DNA of 64,000 bases from Loripinus fragilis (GCA_964019695.1 OZ026524.1:27568164-27632163); one strand, 5' to 3'. Counted from the stretch's first letter, positions 1 to 12,322 are shown. Notes: a model not told the origin generated them from the sequence alone. Made by a program: numbers and translations.

Positions 1-1288
1 TACTGAGCAAGCTTTGTAGTAATGTACTGAGCAAGCTTTGTAGTGTTGTGCTGAACAAGCTTTGTTGCAATGTACTGAGCAGGCTTTGTGGTGATGTACT
101 GAGCAAGCTTTGTAGTGACGCACTGAGCAATCATTGTAGTGTTGTACTGAGCAACCTTTGAAGTAATGTACTGAGCAAGCTTTGTAGTGTTGTACTGAGT
201 AAGCATTGTGGTGATGTACTGAGCAGGCTTTGTTGTGATGCACTGAGCAATCATTGTGGTGAAATACTGAGCAAGATTTGTAGTGATGCACTGAGCAATC
301 ATAGTAGTGTTGTACTGAGAAAGCTTTGTAGTAATGTACTGAGAAAGCTTTGTAGTAATGTACCGAGCAAGCTTTGTAGTGTTGTACTGAGCAAGTTTTG
401 TAGTGTTGTGCTGAGCAAGCTTTGTGGTGATGTACTGGGCAAGTTTTTTAGTAATGTACTGAGCAAGCTTTGTAGTGTTGTACTGAGCAAGCTTTGTGGT
501 GATGTACTGAGCAAGTTTTGTAAGTAATGTTCTGAGCAAGCTTTGTGGTGATGTACTGAGCAAGCTCTGTAGTGATGTACTGAGCAGGCTTTGTGGTGAT
601 GTACTGAGCAAGCTTTGTGGGGATGTACTGAGCAAGCTTTGTAGAGATGTACTGAGCAAGCTTTGTGGGGATGTACTGAGCAAGCTTTGTATTGATGTAC
701 TGAGTAGGGTGTGTAGTGATGTAATTAGGGCTTTGTGGTGATGTACTGAGCAAGTTCTGTAGTAGTGTACTGAGCAAGCTTTGTACTGATGTACTGAGCA
801 AGCTTTGTGGTGATGTACTGAGCAAGCTCTGTAGTGATGTACTGAGCAAGCTTTGTAGAGATGTACTGAGCAAGCTTTGTGGGGATGTACTGAGCAAGCT
901 CTGTAGTGATGTACTGAGCAAGCTTTGTAGAGATGTACTGAGCAAGCTTTGTGGGGATGTACTGAGCAAGCTTTGTAGTGATATAATGAGCAGGGTGTGT
1001 AGTGATGTAATTAGGGCTTTGTGGTGATGTACTGAGCAAGTTCTGTAGTAGTGTACTGAGCAAGCTTTGTACTGATGTACTGAGCAAGCTTTGTGGTGAT
1101 GTACTGAGCAAGCTTTGTAGTGATCGAAGTACTGAGCAAGCTTTGTGGTGATATACTGAGCAAGTTCGGTAGTCATGTACTTAGCAAGCTCTGCAGTAAC
1201 CTACTGAGCAAGCTTTGTAGTGATATAGTGAGCATGCTTTGAAGTAATGTACTTGGCAAGCTTTTTTGTAATGTACTGTACAAGCATT
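1..1288. repeat. 24-bp minisatellite array
   Basis: About 53 head-to-tail copies of a 24-bp unit close to TACTGAGCAAGCTTTGTAGT plus GATG, running off the left edge and decaying near 1288. Units differ by scattered substitutions. A 286-bp block repeats inside: the motif GGGTGTGTAGTGATGTAATT occurs at 707 and 993, each followed by the same unit order (11 full units plus one 22-bp unit). Because 24 is a multiple of 3, the minus strand stays open in several frames and gives ORFs of 71, 242 and 128 codons with 8-residue periodic peptides. These are products of the period, not genes. Confidence 0.95.
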
Positions 1289-1340
1289 GCAAAAGTAGTA
1301 AAACAGCAATGTTTTCACCCATTAGTACGTACATAATATA

Positions 1341-1585
1341 ATTTGAGCCAGTGCATGAGATTCCCAACAATGTGGTATGTGCGACCAGCAAAGCCTCAGA
1401 TCAGCCTGCACATAGTGCAGTCTGATCAGAGCCTTTGCTAGTCGCATGAGTATTCTATGATTGTTAAGCTACTGACTAAACACCATTTGGAGTTTTCTAA
1501 ACTTAAATGGAGGCTGCAGAGGCTCGTCTGAGTCTACACTTGTCAAAATGTCAAATTGTTGGAAATCTCATGCCCTGGCTCAAAT
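1341..1585. mobile_element. MITE-F copy 1
   Basis: A 245-bp element with ~31-bp terminal inverted repeats, starting ATTTGAGCCAGTGCATGAGA and ending in the complement. The core CAGATCAGCCTGCACA / GTGCAGTCTGATCAG is itself palindromic. Copies at 19873-20117 (opposite orientation) and 35915-36160 have the same length, which fixes the boundaries. No coding capacity. Confidence 0.85.
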
Positions 1586-1920
1586 TTTGTTCTAGGGCTT
1601 TTTCTTACCTGTCAAGAAAGAGGTCAAAAACCTCCAAGTACACAAGAAAGCAAACTTGAGCTAATCAATCAAACAAATAGTAAGTACCTGCCTTAAGGCA
1701 CAGCTCTTTATAAGATGTTTTACATGTATAATTACAGGTTTTAATTATACAAATCAAAGTGCGGTTACACTTAGCATGATAACCTTCCTTCAAACAAACG
1801 ATGAGACAAAGCTAAGATAGGTATTCCGACTCGGTCACCGCCATGTACCATATTGGACTTTACAAGGCCACATGCACTTAAAAGTGCACAATAAGTACTT
1901 TTTAGAGCTGATTACAGACT
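1586..1920. other. Unassigned single-copy-looking DNA
   Basis: No repeat shared with the rest of the window. It holds an exon-like stretch on the minus strand (1609-1660) that is discussed among the rejected items. Confidence 0.4.
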
Positions 1921-2104
1921 ACAGTAAAACCTGTGTAAAATGGCCACTCTCAACGACGGAAAATTGGTTTTCAAGACCAATTATCGCTTAATGTAGGTCA
2001 AAAGTATTGCAGAATACTTTTGACCTTCATTAAGCTACCATTTGTCATTAAGATTTTTTTGTTTTGTCTATTTTTGAGTGGCTGTTTTACACAGGTTTTA
2101 CTGT
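1921..2104. mobile_element. MITE-A copy 1
   Basis: A 184-bp palindromic element starting ACAGTAAAACCTGTGTAAAA and ending with the inverse. The central hairpin is built on GGTCAAAAGTATTGCAGAAT. TA flanks both ends, as in the other intact copies (26144, 32968, 55842), which suggests TA-targeted Tc1/mariner-type mobilisation. Non-coding. Confidence 0.85.
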
Positions 2105-2467
2105 ATTTCTAATGGTGAACTCTCATTATTTATTTTTTATATGGCCTTCCCGTTGTATACAAAGAGTTAATGAGTAGGTATGCTATAATGCCTCTTGAAA
2201 CAATGTTTGAAGAAATAAATATTATACATAAATAAATAAATACAACAGTTATGGGCACTTGTTGTGGTTGTTGCCAATGACCTGTACACACAAGATCAAA
2301 GGGATGATTAACTGTGAAAACAATCGTAGGAGAATATTTCAACTTCAGTCATTCTGTAATATTGCATTTACCCTATGTCTTTGCAAACAGCTTGAACCTA
2401 GATCAGGCCTCTGATCTTGATCCCATGATGGTTTAGTATACAGTTATTTCATGCCTGTTAGTAGTTG

Positions 2468-2580
2468 AGGCAAAACTATTAACCTGAGGTGCCGTGGACG
2501 ACCTGATGCACTATTGCATGAGGCCGAGTGCAATAGTGCATCAGGTCCGCCATGGTACCCCAGGGGTAATAGTTTGCCTA
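2468..2580. mobile_element. Short palindromic element
   Basis: About 112 bp, bounded by GGCAAAACTATTAACC and GGTAATAGTTTGCC. At its centre is a perfect 19-bp-arm hairpin, GACCTGATGCACTATTGCA, with a 10-base loop. It has the form of a minimal MITE. No second copy was seen in the window. Confidence 0.6.
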
Positions 2581-2659
2581 GCAGTACAAGCCAGCGTTTA
2601 TGATGCCTTAGATGAGTGTTCGATTTGTGTTAGGAAATTTGAGGGTTTGATCCTCATTC

Positions 2660-2905
2660 TGGTCAGATGAATTTTTTCTCTGTTTCTATAACATTTATGT
2701 TGAAAAAAAAAGCAAACAACAAATAAAAGCATTCAAAATTACCCAGCATGTGTAGATGTAATTAAAAGAAATTCCCTCTCAGGAATACAATCAGAATGGC
2801 AAACAGTTTTGATCAAGATCAGGGGACCAAAGAAGTCACTCTGCAGACAAAGGGTAGAAGGTAAACAAGGTAGCAGTAACTCATTTTGAGGGAGAGTGCC
2901 TATAG
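2660..2905. repeat. Degenerate MITE-E relic
   Basis: Contains ATTACCCAGCATG and a distant GGCAAACAGTTTTGATCAAG core, in the order expected for an inverted MITE-E copy, but much eroded. A further core fragment (CAAACAGCTTGAACC) lies at 2372-2440. Confidence 0.35.
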
Positions 2906-2944
2906 AAAAAATCATCAGGGAACCCATTTCTCCCTTAGACTATT

Positions 2945-3357
2945 AGGCCAGAATTTTTTATTAGTTGATTTACGAACCCTCCTACTGTAATTTTCCGGAC
3001 AGTAGGAAAAAATAAAATTTAATTTCTAAAAAAAATACTTTTATTTTATCCGCCGACTCTAAATATTATTTGTTTGGTTGAAAAAAATAATATTTTTTGA
3101 GGTTCTGTCTGTGCATTTTTGAGAATGACATTGTTAAAAGTGATTGTCCTGTCCAGATTTTTAGGAAAATGATAAAGTATTTAAAGATTTAATACAGACT
3201 GTTGGTTTACCTATTACTAGTTTTTACTGTTTCTGGAGATAAAAAAAAAAAAAGCTGAAAATTTTCAGAGCTTTTTTATTTATTTTTTTACGTCCCCCCG
3301 ACCCTGGATCTGAAAAAAAATCCCCGTAAATCAACTAATAAAAAAAATCTGGCCTTA
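2945..3357. mobile_element. MITE-C copy 1
   Basis: About 413 bp with ~30-bp inverted ends (GGCCAGAATTTTTTATTAGT at the left, its complement at the right). Colinear with 45163-45593 at high identity. Centre has the palindrome GCTGAAAATTTTCAG(AGC). TTA is seen on both sides but the target duplication is not resolved. Confidence 0.85.
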
Positions 3358-3471
3358 TAATGAAATGCTGATAAAAGCTAGTGTAGAATGAATATCAAGC
3401 TCTTCCCTCATTTGACTTGAAATTCAAGCTTTTTCAGTTTACATGCATATTGAATCTGTACACCTTATAAC

Positions 3472-3534
3472 TTTGTAATGACAAAATTTATTTGCACAAT
3501 TTCAAATTGTGCAAATAAATCTTGTCATTACATT
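3472..3534. repeat. Near-perfect 63-bp hairpin
   Basis: Two ~30-base arms pair around one central C: left arm ...ATTTATTTGCACAATTT, right arm AAATTGTGCAAATAAAT..., with one unpaired base per arm. Probably the core of a small palindromic element. Confidence 0.8.
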
Positions 3535-3536
3535 TG

Positions 3537-4168
3537 CATGCTCAATAAAATAAGTGCATGTATACTTATTGCAGGTTCATAAATCATCCCAATTTTTTTA
3601 ATCCTCAGACTTTTTTAAAAAAGCGCCAGGGATATTGTTAACACCTCCGTCTGTCTGTCTGTCCCTTATGCTATCTCCTCCTAAACCATTAGACAAAATC
3701 CAACCAAATTTGGCGTGTGAGTTACTCACATGAATGCGGCGTGCAACAGCACATTTCTCTAGATGGGAATTTGCAATGGCGTGCCATCGACTGCGAGATC
3801 TAGTTTCATTTTGCAGTACTAAAAGTATTGAGATTTTTTATGCCGCTGGGCAAACTGATATAAGTAGTGGCATATCCCTAAGGCCGAAGACCGGTTTTCT
3901 TGTAATATAGTCCTACATGTTCTGTCTGCTAACCTGAAATAGGTCACATTCTAGGCACGTTAGTGCACGAGGTCAGTCTTGTTAAACCTGCTTTTAAAAT
4001 ATCTTTTGTACTCGGTCAGTATTGTTAAACAGGCTTTACCTCTTAAAATTATCCTTCAGAGCTTACACATATGAACCAGCCTATATGGAAATGGACCACA
4101 TCACATATACGTAAAATCCCACTTTTAAAACATGCATTTGCAGCTATCTAGTGGAACTCAGATAGCTT
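3537..4168. other. Unassigned region
   Basis: Includes a short (GTCT)n run near 3645-3662 and a stretch (3600-3900) that reads like an old dispersed repeat, but no partner is present in this window. No ORF or RNA gene seen. Confidence 0.3.
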
Positions 4169-4330
4169 GGCCCAAAATTACCAGGTCTTCTTAAAGTCTG
4201 GGCCCAAAATTACCAGGTCTACTTAAAGTCTGGGCCCAAAATTACCAGGTCTACTTAAAGTCTGGGCCCCAAATTACCATGTCTACTTAAAGTCTGGGCC
4301 CAAAATTACTAGGTCAACTTAAAATTAAGT
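4169..4330. repeat. 32-bp tandem repeat, five copies
   Basis: Period 32 from the CCCAAAATTACC starts at 4171, 4203 and 4235. The unit contains CCCAAAATTACCAGGTCTAC then TTAAAGTCTGGG. Copies differ at one or two positions; the last is degraded. Confidence 0.9.
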
Positions 4331-4628
4331 ATTGATTTTTTAGGATAATAAAGTAAATCAGAATTATTTCATAAGATCAGTGACATGTTTGATCATAGGG
4401 GTGTACTGCAACAAGCCTGGCAATGTATAAAACATTTAAAATATCATGTTACAGTAATTAAAATAGTGCTTAACTTTAAGGAGACATTGTAATGTTGGGC
4501 CCTGAATTATAGGCAAAGCCATAACCCAACTTTGTGCATGTGTGCAGCAGTTCTAGGCTCTAACCTAACTGCATGTTTGCACAGGCTTGTCAGAGCCTTC
4601 ACTGCTGGCATTTTAAGCTATACATGCA

Positions 4629-4808
4629 ATAAAACCGGTCTAAAACTGCCACTCAAAAATAGACAAAGACAAATGGTAGTTAAAATAATGAAGATCGAAA
4701 GTATTGCAGAATGCTACAATACTTTTGACTTACATTAAGTGATAATCTGTCTTAAAAGTCAATTTCTGGTCTTCTTTTTTAGTGGCCGCTTAAGACAGGT
4801 TTTACTGT
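4629..4808. mobile_element. MITE-A copy 2, left end truncated
   Basis: Begins inside the left terminal repeat (AAAACCGGTCTAAAACTGCC) and keeps the right end (AAGACAGGTTTTACTGTA). The inner palindrome has lost bases at its centre. Its uninterrupted GCCGCTTAAGACAGG sequence is the empty-site reference for the MITE-B insertion at 33160. Confidence 0.8.
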
Positions 4809-5067
4809 AAATATCAAGATCTCATGATCTGGCTGTAGACACTTACCATATACATTATAACCTTTAAATTCAGTCAGTTTGTAAATGTGCGCATGCAACA
4901 GGAGCTGGATGTCTAGCCTTCATCTACTTCCTCATTCAGCAAAGGCTCTGGGGTAATCTCCGACTTATTTGAAAAGTAGAAAATGCACTTAAAATGCTAG
5001 TCTTTTCATTTTATGTACTACCGGTACACTCCTCCACAATTTTGGAGGATTCCATTTATTTGTATGT

Positions 5068-5568
5068 ACAGTAAAACCTGTCTTAAAGGCATATACAACT
5101 GTCCAATAGAGATCATTAAAGGATTAACTGATATGGGACAGTTTCAATATCTCAAAAAATTAAAGGGGCCTCAAGTGGGGGAGTACCTGTATACAACACA
5201 ATTTCTTTCACTAAGATAAAGATCGATATTTTATCATAAATTACCTAATCCCTTCATGGGACCACTTTATTGCCCCTGTAGGGAAGTCATAATCACCTCA
5301 TTATGACTGTCCTTTTGATCTGCCCAATATGACCCCTGGAGAGAGTCATAATGAGTGGTACCAGTATTATTGCTCAAATTTCTATGTCTTTAAGCGGCCA
5401 CTCAAAATTGACTTTCAAGACTGAGTATCGCTTAATGCAGGTCAAAAGTATTGCAGAATGCTCCAAGAGAGCATTCTGCAATACTTTCAACCTTCATAAA
5501 GCTACCATTTGTTGTTGAAACCTTTGTTTGGTCTTATTTTGAGTGGACGTTTTAGACAGGTTTTACTG
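5068..5568. mobile_element. MITE-A copy 3 interrupted by ~300 bp
   Basis: The left end ACAGTAAAACCTGTCTTAAA lies at 5068 and the rest of the element resumes near 5391 (TTTAAGCGGCCACTCAAAA), running to the right end near 5568. The intervening ~300 bp is not MITE-A and has no partner in the window. It reads as an insertion close to the left end, though its own ends are not clear. Confidence 0.65.
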
Positions 5569-5671
5569 AATAGAAAGGAAAGCCTTGTGAATCCTGATCC
5601 TGTTTAATATTGTCTGTTAGCAGGAACATTTCCTTAGCAAATGTTTTTATTCATAATAAGGTAAATGTAAA

Positions 5672-5955
5672 CATGCATGGATCCAGAGGGGAGACAGGGA
5701 GTGCAGACTCCCCTCCCCTGGAAAATAACAAGTTCTATAAGTTTTCATAGGAATTAGCAATTGAACCCTTCCTCCCCTCCCCCACCCCTGGAAAATGTTG
5801 GAAGCCCCTGAAACCTTGGAAAATAATAGTTTTCCTTGGCCCCTGCTGTAAAATAAGATGAGGACTAAAAAAAAACGTTGTCAGAACTTTTTTCTATCAG
5901 TTGGGCCAGTGGACCCCTCCCTCCCCTAACAAAAATTTCTGGAAATGCGCATGTT
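5672..5955. mobile_element. MITE-J copy 1
   Basis: Starts CATGCATGGATCCAGAGG and ends near CTGGAAATGCGCATG, the family's inverted end. C-rich runs follow the left end, as in the copies at 19212, 23696 and 38661. Internally shortened and diverged. Confidence 0.65.
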
Positions 5956-6275
5956 TAAATAATTATGATGTACTGCATTTAGCCCCAATCCTTTAAGCAC
6001 CCAAGGCCTATAAAAAGCAATAAATAAGCCCATATACCTTTTTATTGAAAACTTAGTTTTTGCTAGAACCAAATTTTTCCAAGTATGTCACCTCACCAGT
6101 CTTCAATTTTCTTGCCAAATTACATTCAGCATGCTCAATCCCCTCACCCAGCCCCCACCCGTCTTTACTTTTCCATCTCCATCTTCCCAGTCCAGAAGGT
6201 GATCTAAATTCAAGTTAGTCATTTTAACTATGGAAAACCTTAAATTAAAAGTGCTTCTACAGACAGGACTTTAGG

Positions 6276-6455
6276 TAAGAGTGCATACCAAAGAAATTAA
6301 TTTTCTTATTTCTCAACCAAAACATATGCTGTGGGTACTCAAAAGAACCGTCTCAATGAGACGGTACTTTTGAGCACCCCAAACATATGTTAAAACTGAC
6401 GGGTAAGAAAATATTTACAATTTAAGCTCCAAAATTTTGTTTATCTAAACCTATG
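6276..6455. mobile_element. MITE-D copy 1
   Basis: 180 bp. The core is a long hairpin, GGGTACTCAAAAGAACCGTC with its inverse across AATGAG, flanked by CATATG. One end is TAAGAGTGCATA and the other CTAAACCTATG. The length is the same in the intact copies at 49463 and 61078. Confidence 0.85.
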
Positions 6456-7700
6456 TACAAAGTTTAATTCAGATCCATCCTAATAGAGACAAGAAAGGAC
6501 TTCAGAGACTCAAGGCAGTCTGCAAGACATGCTAAATTGGTATTTTATTCAGTTCCCAACACTGCAAAGAATTCCGATTTCTTTGCAGCAACAGGCCGAT
6601 CAATAAGGCAATAAATTGTCTACAAGATTAGAGGGGGAAGCTATTCCACTATCCTGATCAGACAGAAAATCAAATCTAAGAAAACATAATTCTTGATGTA
6701 CAAGTCCAGTCAGAAAATAAACCTGATTGCTACAGCTCTGATAATACTCGTCTGGACACACTAGATGTGAGGGTGTCCAGATAAGCTGGGCAACCAGGTA
6801 TCTAGCACTATATGAGAAGGATATCAAGGTGCCTAGCCGATGACATTCATGCATCTACCACTGCTAGAAGGTATCTAGCACTAGATGAGAGGGCCATCTA
6901 GGCATCTACCACTGCTAGATAAGCAGGGCATCCATGTATCTATCACTAGATGATAGGGCCATATAGGTATCTACCACTAGATAAGCAGGGCATTCAGGTA
7001 TCTAGCACTAAATGGGAGGGCCATCCAGGTATCTAACACACGATAAGCAGGGCATCCAGGTATCTAGCACTAGATAAGCAGGGCATCCAGGTGTCTAACA
7101 TTAGATGAGAGGGACATCCAGGTATCTAGCACTAGATGCGAGGGCCATCCAGGTATCTAGCACTAAATGCGAGGGACATCCAGGTATCTAGCACTAGATG
7201 AGAGGGCCATCCTGGTATCTAACACTAGATGTGAGGGACATCCAGGTATCTAGCACTAGATAAGCAGGACATCTAGGTATCTAGCACTAGATGAGAGGGA
7301 CATCCAGGTATCTAGAACTAGATGCGAGGGCCATCCAGGTATCTAGCACTAAATGCGAGGGACATCCAGGTATCTAGCACTAGATGAGAGGGCCATCCAG
7401 GTATCTAACAAAAGATGAGAGGGACATCCAGGTATCTAACACTAGATGAGAGTGCCATTCAGGAGTCTTCCACTAGATGAGAGTGACATCCAGGTATCTA
7501 ACACTAGATGAGAGTGCCATTCAGGAGTCTTCCACTAGATGAGAGTGACATCCAGGTATCTAACACTAGATGAGAGGGACATCCAGGTATCTAACACTAG
7601 ATGTGAGGGCCATCCAGGTATCTAGCACTAGATAAGAAGGACATCCAGGTATCTAGCATTAGATGCGAGGGCCATCCAGGTATCTAGCACTTAATGTGAG

Positions 7701-7902
7701 GTTTGTTTGTTTGTTTGTTTGTTTGATTGATTCTTTACGTCCCATCAACAATTTTTCAGTTATATAGGGACGGGTCTTCCTGGGTTGAACCAGTTCTAAG
7801 CTAGGATAAATGTGTATTGCTCAAGGACCACAACACAGTGAAGCGGGTGAGGCTTGAACCTGCAGCCCTTCGGTCTCGAGTCAAGCACTCTAACTAACTA
7901 AA
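7701..7902 (-). mobile_element. SINE-1 inside the satellite, copy a
   Basis: On the minus strand the element begins with a tRNA-like head ending in a B-box-like GGTTCAAGCC, continues into TTGAGCAATACAC and ends in an (AAAC)n-type tail, seen on the plus strand as (GTTT)n at 7701. It interrupts satellite units. It differs from the copy at 10209 by only one visible base (TTGAACC versus TGGAACC), so the pair arose by block duplication. Confidence 0.85.
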
Positions 7903-10208
7903 TGTGAGTGACATCCAGGTATCCAGCACTAGATGAGAGGGCCATCCAGGTATCCAGCACTTGATGAGAGGGACATCCAGGTATCTAGCACTAGATAAGA
8001 GAGGTATCCAGGTATCTAGCACTAGATGAGAGGGCCATCCAGGTATCTAGCACTAGGTGAGAGGGACATCCAGGTATCTAGCGCTAGATAAGCAGGGCAT
8101 CCAGGTGTCTAACACTAGATGTGAGGGACATCCAGGTATCTAGCACTTGATGTGAGGGCCATCCAGGTATCTAGCACTAGATAAGCAGGACATCCAGGTT
8201 TCTAGCACTAGATGAGAGGGACATCCAGGTATCTAGCACTAGATGCGAGGGCAATCCAGGTATCTAGCACTAAATGCGAGGGACATCCAGGTATCTAGCA
8301 CTAGATGAGAGGGCCATCCAGGTATCTAACAAAAGATGAGAGGGACATCCAGGTATCTAACACTAGATGAGAGGGTCATCCAGGTGTCTTCCACTAGATG
8401 AGAGTGACATCCAGGTATCTAACACTAGATGAGAGGGACATCCAGGTATCTAACACTAGATGAGAGGGACATCCAGGTGTCTTCCACTAGATGAGAGGGA
8501 CATCCAGGTATCTAACACTAGATGAGAGGGTTATCCAGGTATCTAGCACTAGATGAGAGGGACATCCAGGTATCTAGCGCTAGATAAGAGTGACATCCAG
8601 GTATCTAACACTAGATGAGAGTGACATCCAGGTAAACACTAGATGAGAGAGCCATTCATGTATCTAACACTAGATGAGAGTGACATCCAGATAAACACTA
8701 GATGAGAGAGCCATCCAGGAATCTAACACTTGATGAGAGTGACATTCAGATAAACACTAGATGAGAGAGCCATCCAGGTATCTAACTTTAGATGAGAGGG
8801 CCATCCCGGTATCCAGCACTAGATGAGAGGGACATCCAGGTATCTAACATTAGCTGAGATGGACATCCAGGTATCTAGCACTAGATGATAGGGACATCCA
8901 GGTATCAAACACTAGATGAGAGACATCCAGGTATCTAGCACTAGATGAGAGGGCCATCCAGGTATCCAGCACTAGATGAGAGGGCCATCCAGGTATCCAG
9001 CACTAGATGAGAGGGACATCCAGGTATCTAGCACTTGATGAGTGAGGTATCCAGCACTAGATAAGCAGGGCATCCAGGTATCTAGCACTAGATGAGAGGG
9101 ACATCCAGGTATCTAGCACTAGATGTGAGGGCCATCCAGGTATCTAGCACTAGATGAGAGAGACATCAAGGTATCTAGCAATTGATGAGAGTGACATCCA
9201 GGTATCTAACACTAGATGAGATAACATCCAGGTATCTAACACTAGATGAGAGGGACATCCAGGTATCTAGCACTTGATGTGAGGGCCATCCAGGTATCTA
9301 GCACTAGATAAGCAGGACATCCAGCTTTTTAGCACTAGACGAGTGGGACATCCAGGTATCTAGCACTAGATGCGAGGGACATCCAGGTATCTAGCACTAA
9401 ATGCGAGGGATTCAGGTATCTAGCACTAGATGAGAGGGCCATCCAGGTATCTAACACTAGATGTGAGGGACATCCAGGTATCTAGCACTAGATAAGCAGG
9501 ACATCTAGGTATCTAGCAATTGATGAGAGTGACATCCAGGTATCTAACACTAGATGAGATAACATCCAGGTATCTAACACTAGATGAGAGGGACATCCAG
9601 GTATCTAGCACTTGATGTGAGGGCCATCCAGGTATCTAGCACTAGATAAGCAGGACATCCAGGTTTCTAGCACTAGATGAGTGGGACATCCAGGTATCTA
9701 GCACTAGATGCGAGGGACATCCAGGTATCTAGCACTAAATACGAGGGATTCAGGTATCTAGCACTAGATGAGAGGGCCATCCAAGTATCTAACATTAGAT
9801 GTGAGGGACATCCAGGTATCTAGCACTAGATAAGCAGGACATCTAGGTATCTAGCACTAGATGAGAGGGACATCCAGGTATCTAGAACTAGATGTGAGGG
9901 CCATCCAGGTATCTAGCACTAAATGCGAGGGACATCCAGGTATCTAGCACTAGATGAGAGGGCCATCCAGGTATCTAACAAAAGATGAGAGGGACATCCA
10001 GGTATCTAACACTAGATGAGAGTGCCATTCAGGAGTCTTCCACTAGATGAGAGTGACATCCAGGTATCTAACACTAGATGAGAGGGACATCCAGGTATCT
10101 AACACTAGATGTGAGGGCCATCCAGATATCTAGCACTAGATAAGCAGGACATCCAGGTATCTAGCATTAGATGCGAGGGCCATCCAGGTATCTAGCACTT
10201 AATGTGAG

Positions 10209-10410
10209 GTTTGTTTGTTTGTTTGTTTGTTTGATTGATTCTTTACGTCCCATCAACAATTTTTCAGTTATATAGGGACGGGTCTTCCTGGGTTGAACCA
10301 GTTCTAAGCTAGGATAAATGTGTATTGCTCAAGGACCACAACACAGTGAAGCGGGTGAGGCTGGAACCTGCAGCCCTTCGGTCTCGAGTCAAGCACTCTA
10401 ACTAACTAAA
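10209..10410 (-). mobile_element. SINE-1 inside the satellite, copy b
   Basis: Same element, same insertion point and same flanking unit variants as 7701-7902, offset by 2508 bp, close to 81 satellite monomers. It is a duplicate of that locus, not a second insertion. Confidence 0.85.
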
Positions 10411-11975
10411 TGTGAGTGACATCCAGGTATCCAGCACTAGATGAGAGGGCCATCCAGGTATCCAGCACTAGATGAGAGGGACATCAAAGTATCCAGCACT
10501 AGATGAGAGAGGTATCCAGGTATCTAGCACTAGATGAGAGGGCCATCCAGGTATCTAGCACTAGGTGAGAGGGACATCCAGGTATCTAGCGCTAGATAAG
10601 CAGGGCATCCAGGTGTCTAACACTAGATGTGAGGGACATCCAGGTATCTAGCACTTGATGTGAGGGCCATCCAGGTATCTAGCACTAGATAAGCAGGACA
10701 TCCAGGTTTCTAGCACTAGATGAGAGGGACATCCAGGTATCTAGCACTAAATGCCAGGGCAATCCAGGTATCTAGCACTAAATGCGAGGGACATCCAGGT
10801 ATCTAGCACTAGATGAGAGGGCCATCCAGGTATCTAACAAAAGATGAGAGGGACATCCAGGTATCTAACACTAGATGAGAGGGTCATCCAGGTGTCTTCC
10901 ACTAGATGAGAGTGACATCCAGGTATCTAACACTAGATGAGAGGGACATCCCGGTATCTAACACTAGATGAGAGTGCCATCCAGGTGTCTTCCACTAGTT
11001 GAGAGGGACATCCAGGTATCTAACACTAGATGAGAGGGTCATCCAGGTATCTAGCACTAGATGAGAGGGACATCCAGGTATCTAGTGCTAGATGAGAGTG
11101 ACATCCAGTTATCTAACACTAGATGAGAGTGACATCCAGGTAAACACTAGATGAGAGAGCCATCCAGGTATCTAACACTAGATGAGAGGGCCATCCAGGT
11201 ATCTAACACTAGTTGAGAGGTCCATCCAGGTATCTAACACTAGATGAGAGGGTCATCCAGGTATCTAGCACTAGATGAGAGTGACATCCAGGTATCTAAC
11301 ACTAGATGAGAGTGACATCCAGGTAAACACTAGATGAGAGAGCCATTCAGGTATCTAACACTAGATGAGAGTGACATCCAGATAAACACTAGATGAGAGA
11401 GCCATCCAGGTAACTAACACTAGATGAGAGGGCCATCCCGGTATCCAGCACTAGATGAGAGGGACATCCAGGTATCTAACACTAGCTGAGATGGACATCC
11501 AGGTATCTAGCACTAGATGATAGGGACATCCAGGTATCAAACACTAGATGAGAGACATCCAGGTATCTAGCACTAGATGAGAGGGCCATCCAGGTATCCA
11601 GCACTAGATGAGAGGGTCATCCAGGTATCCAGCACTAGATGAGAGGGAAATCCAGGTATCTAGCACTTGATGAGTGAGGTATCCAGCACTAGATAAGCAG
11701 GGCATCCAGGTATCTGGCACTAGATGAGAGGGACACCCAGGTATCTAGCACTAGATGGGAGGGCCATCCAGGTATCTAGCACTAGATGAGAGAGACATCC
11801 AGGATCTAACACTAGATGAGAGTGACATCCAGGTATCTAACACTAGATGAGAGGGACATCCAGGTATCCAGCACTAGATGAGTTGGACATCCTTTTTTTT
11901 TTAGCACCAGATGAGAGGGACATCTAGGTATCTAGCACCAGATGAGAGGGACATCTAGGTATCTAGCACTGGATG

Positions 11976-12322
11976 AAGGGAGGTAACATGAAGAGACGGT
12001 ATACAAATATCTAGACACTATATAATATTTAAGGGATTATGGTAACATTCTGTTAAAAAATTACTATAATATAATCTGATGTAACAATATAGCAGGTATT
12101 TCATACAAGTGATAAACTGGTGAAATACAAAATTCTTAACTGGTGACCAAATTCATTTCGCATCAATGTAAACAATTTCAAGCTATATCCATATATGGAA
12201 GAAAATAAGCTTTAATATCAACACTGCCAATTTAAATACAATAACTACCTATCATTAAATGACGAAGATTCTTGCGCCCACGTGCATGCATATTGCTTGA
12301 TTAATGATCTTCATCCCTCACC
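11976..12322. other. Unassigned AT-rich spacer
   Basis: Nothing recognised between the satellite edge and the MITE-E copy: no shared repeat, hairpin or ORF. Confidence 0.4.

Larger units (their letters stand above)
6755..11975. repeat. 31-bp satellite array, 5.2 kb
   Basis: About 160 units of a 31-bp monomer containing CATCCAGGTATCTAGCACTA then GATGAGAGGGA. Each unit holds a short inverted repeat, TCTAG-CA-CTAGA. Variants include TAAGCAGG, TGCGAGG, ATTGATG and a shorter GTAAACACTAG form. There is large higher-order structure: a ~2508-bp block including a SINE is repeated (7701 versus 10209), and a ~338-bp block is repeated at 9171 and 9509. Degenerate units mark both edges. The period is not a multiple of 3 and no ORF results. 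Confidence 0.96.

Noticed and set aside
448..1176. 242-codon minus-strand ORF with repeated LLSTSPQS / LAQYITTK peptides
   Set aside because: Caused by the 24-bp period: more than one frame is open and the peptide switches frame. No start context, signal peptide or non-repeat flank.
1609..1660. Exon-like minus-strand segment with donor TTGACAG|gtaag
   Set aside because: Two frames are open, it is only 52 bp, the acceptor is weak and nothing links to it.
6755..11975. CRISPR-like look of short repeats with variable parts
   Set aside because: Units are contiguous 31-bp monomers with no constant-repeat/unique-spacer pattern, they carry a SINE, and no cas genes are present. Eukaryotic satellite.
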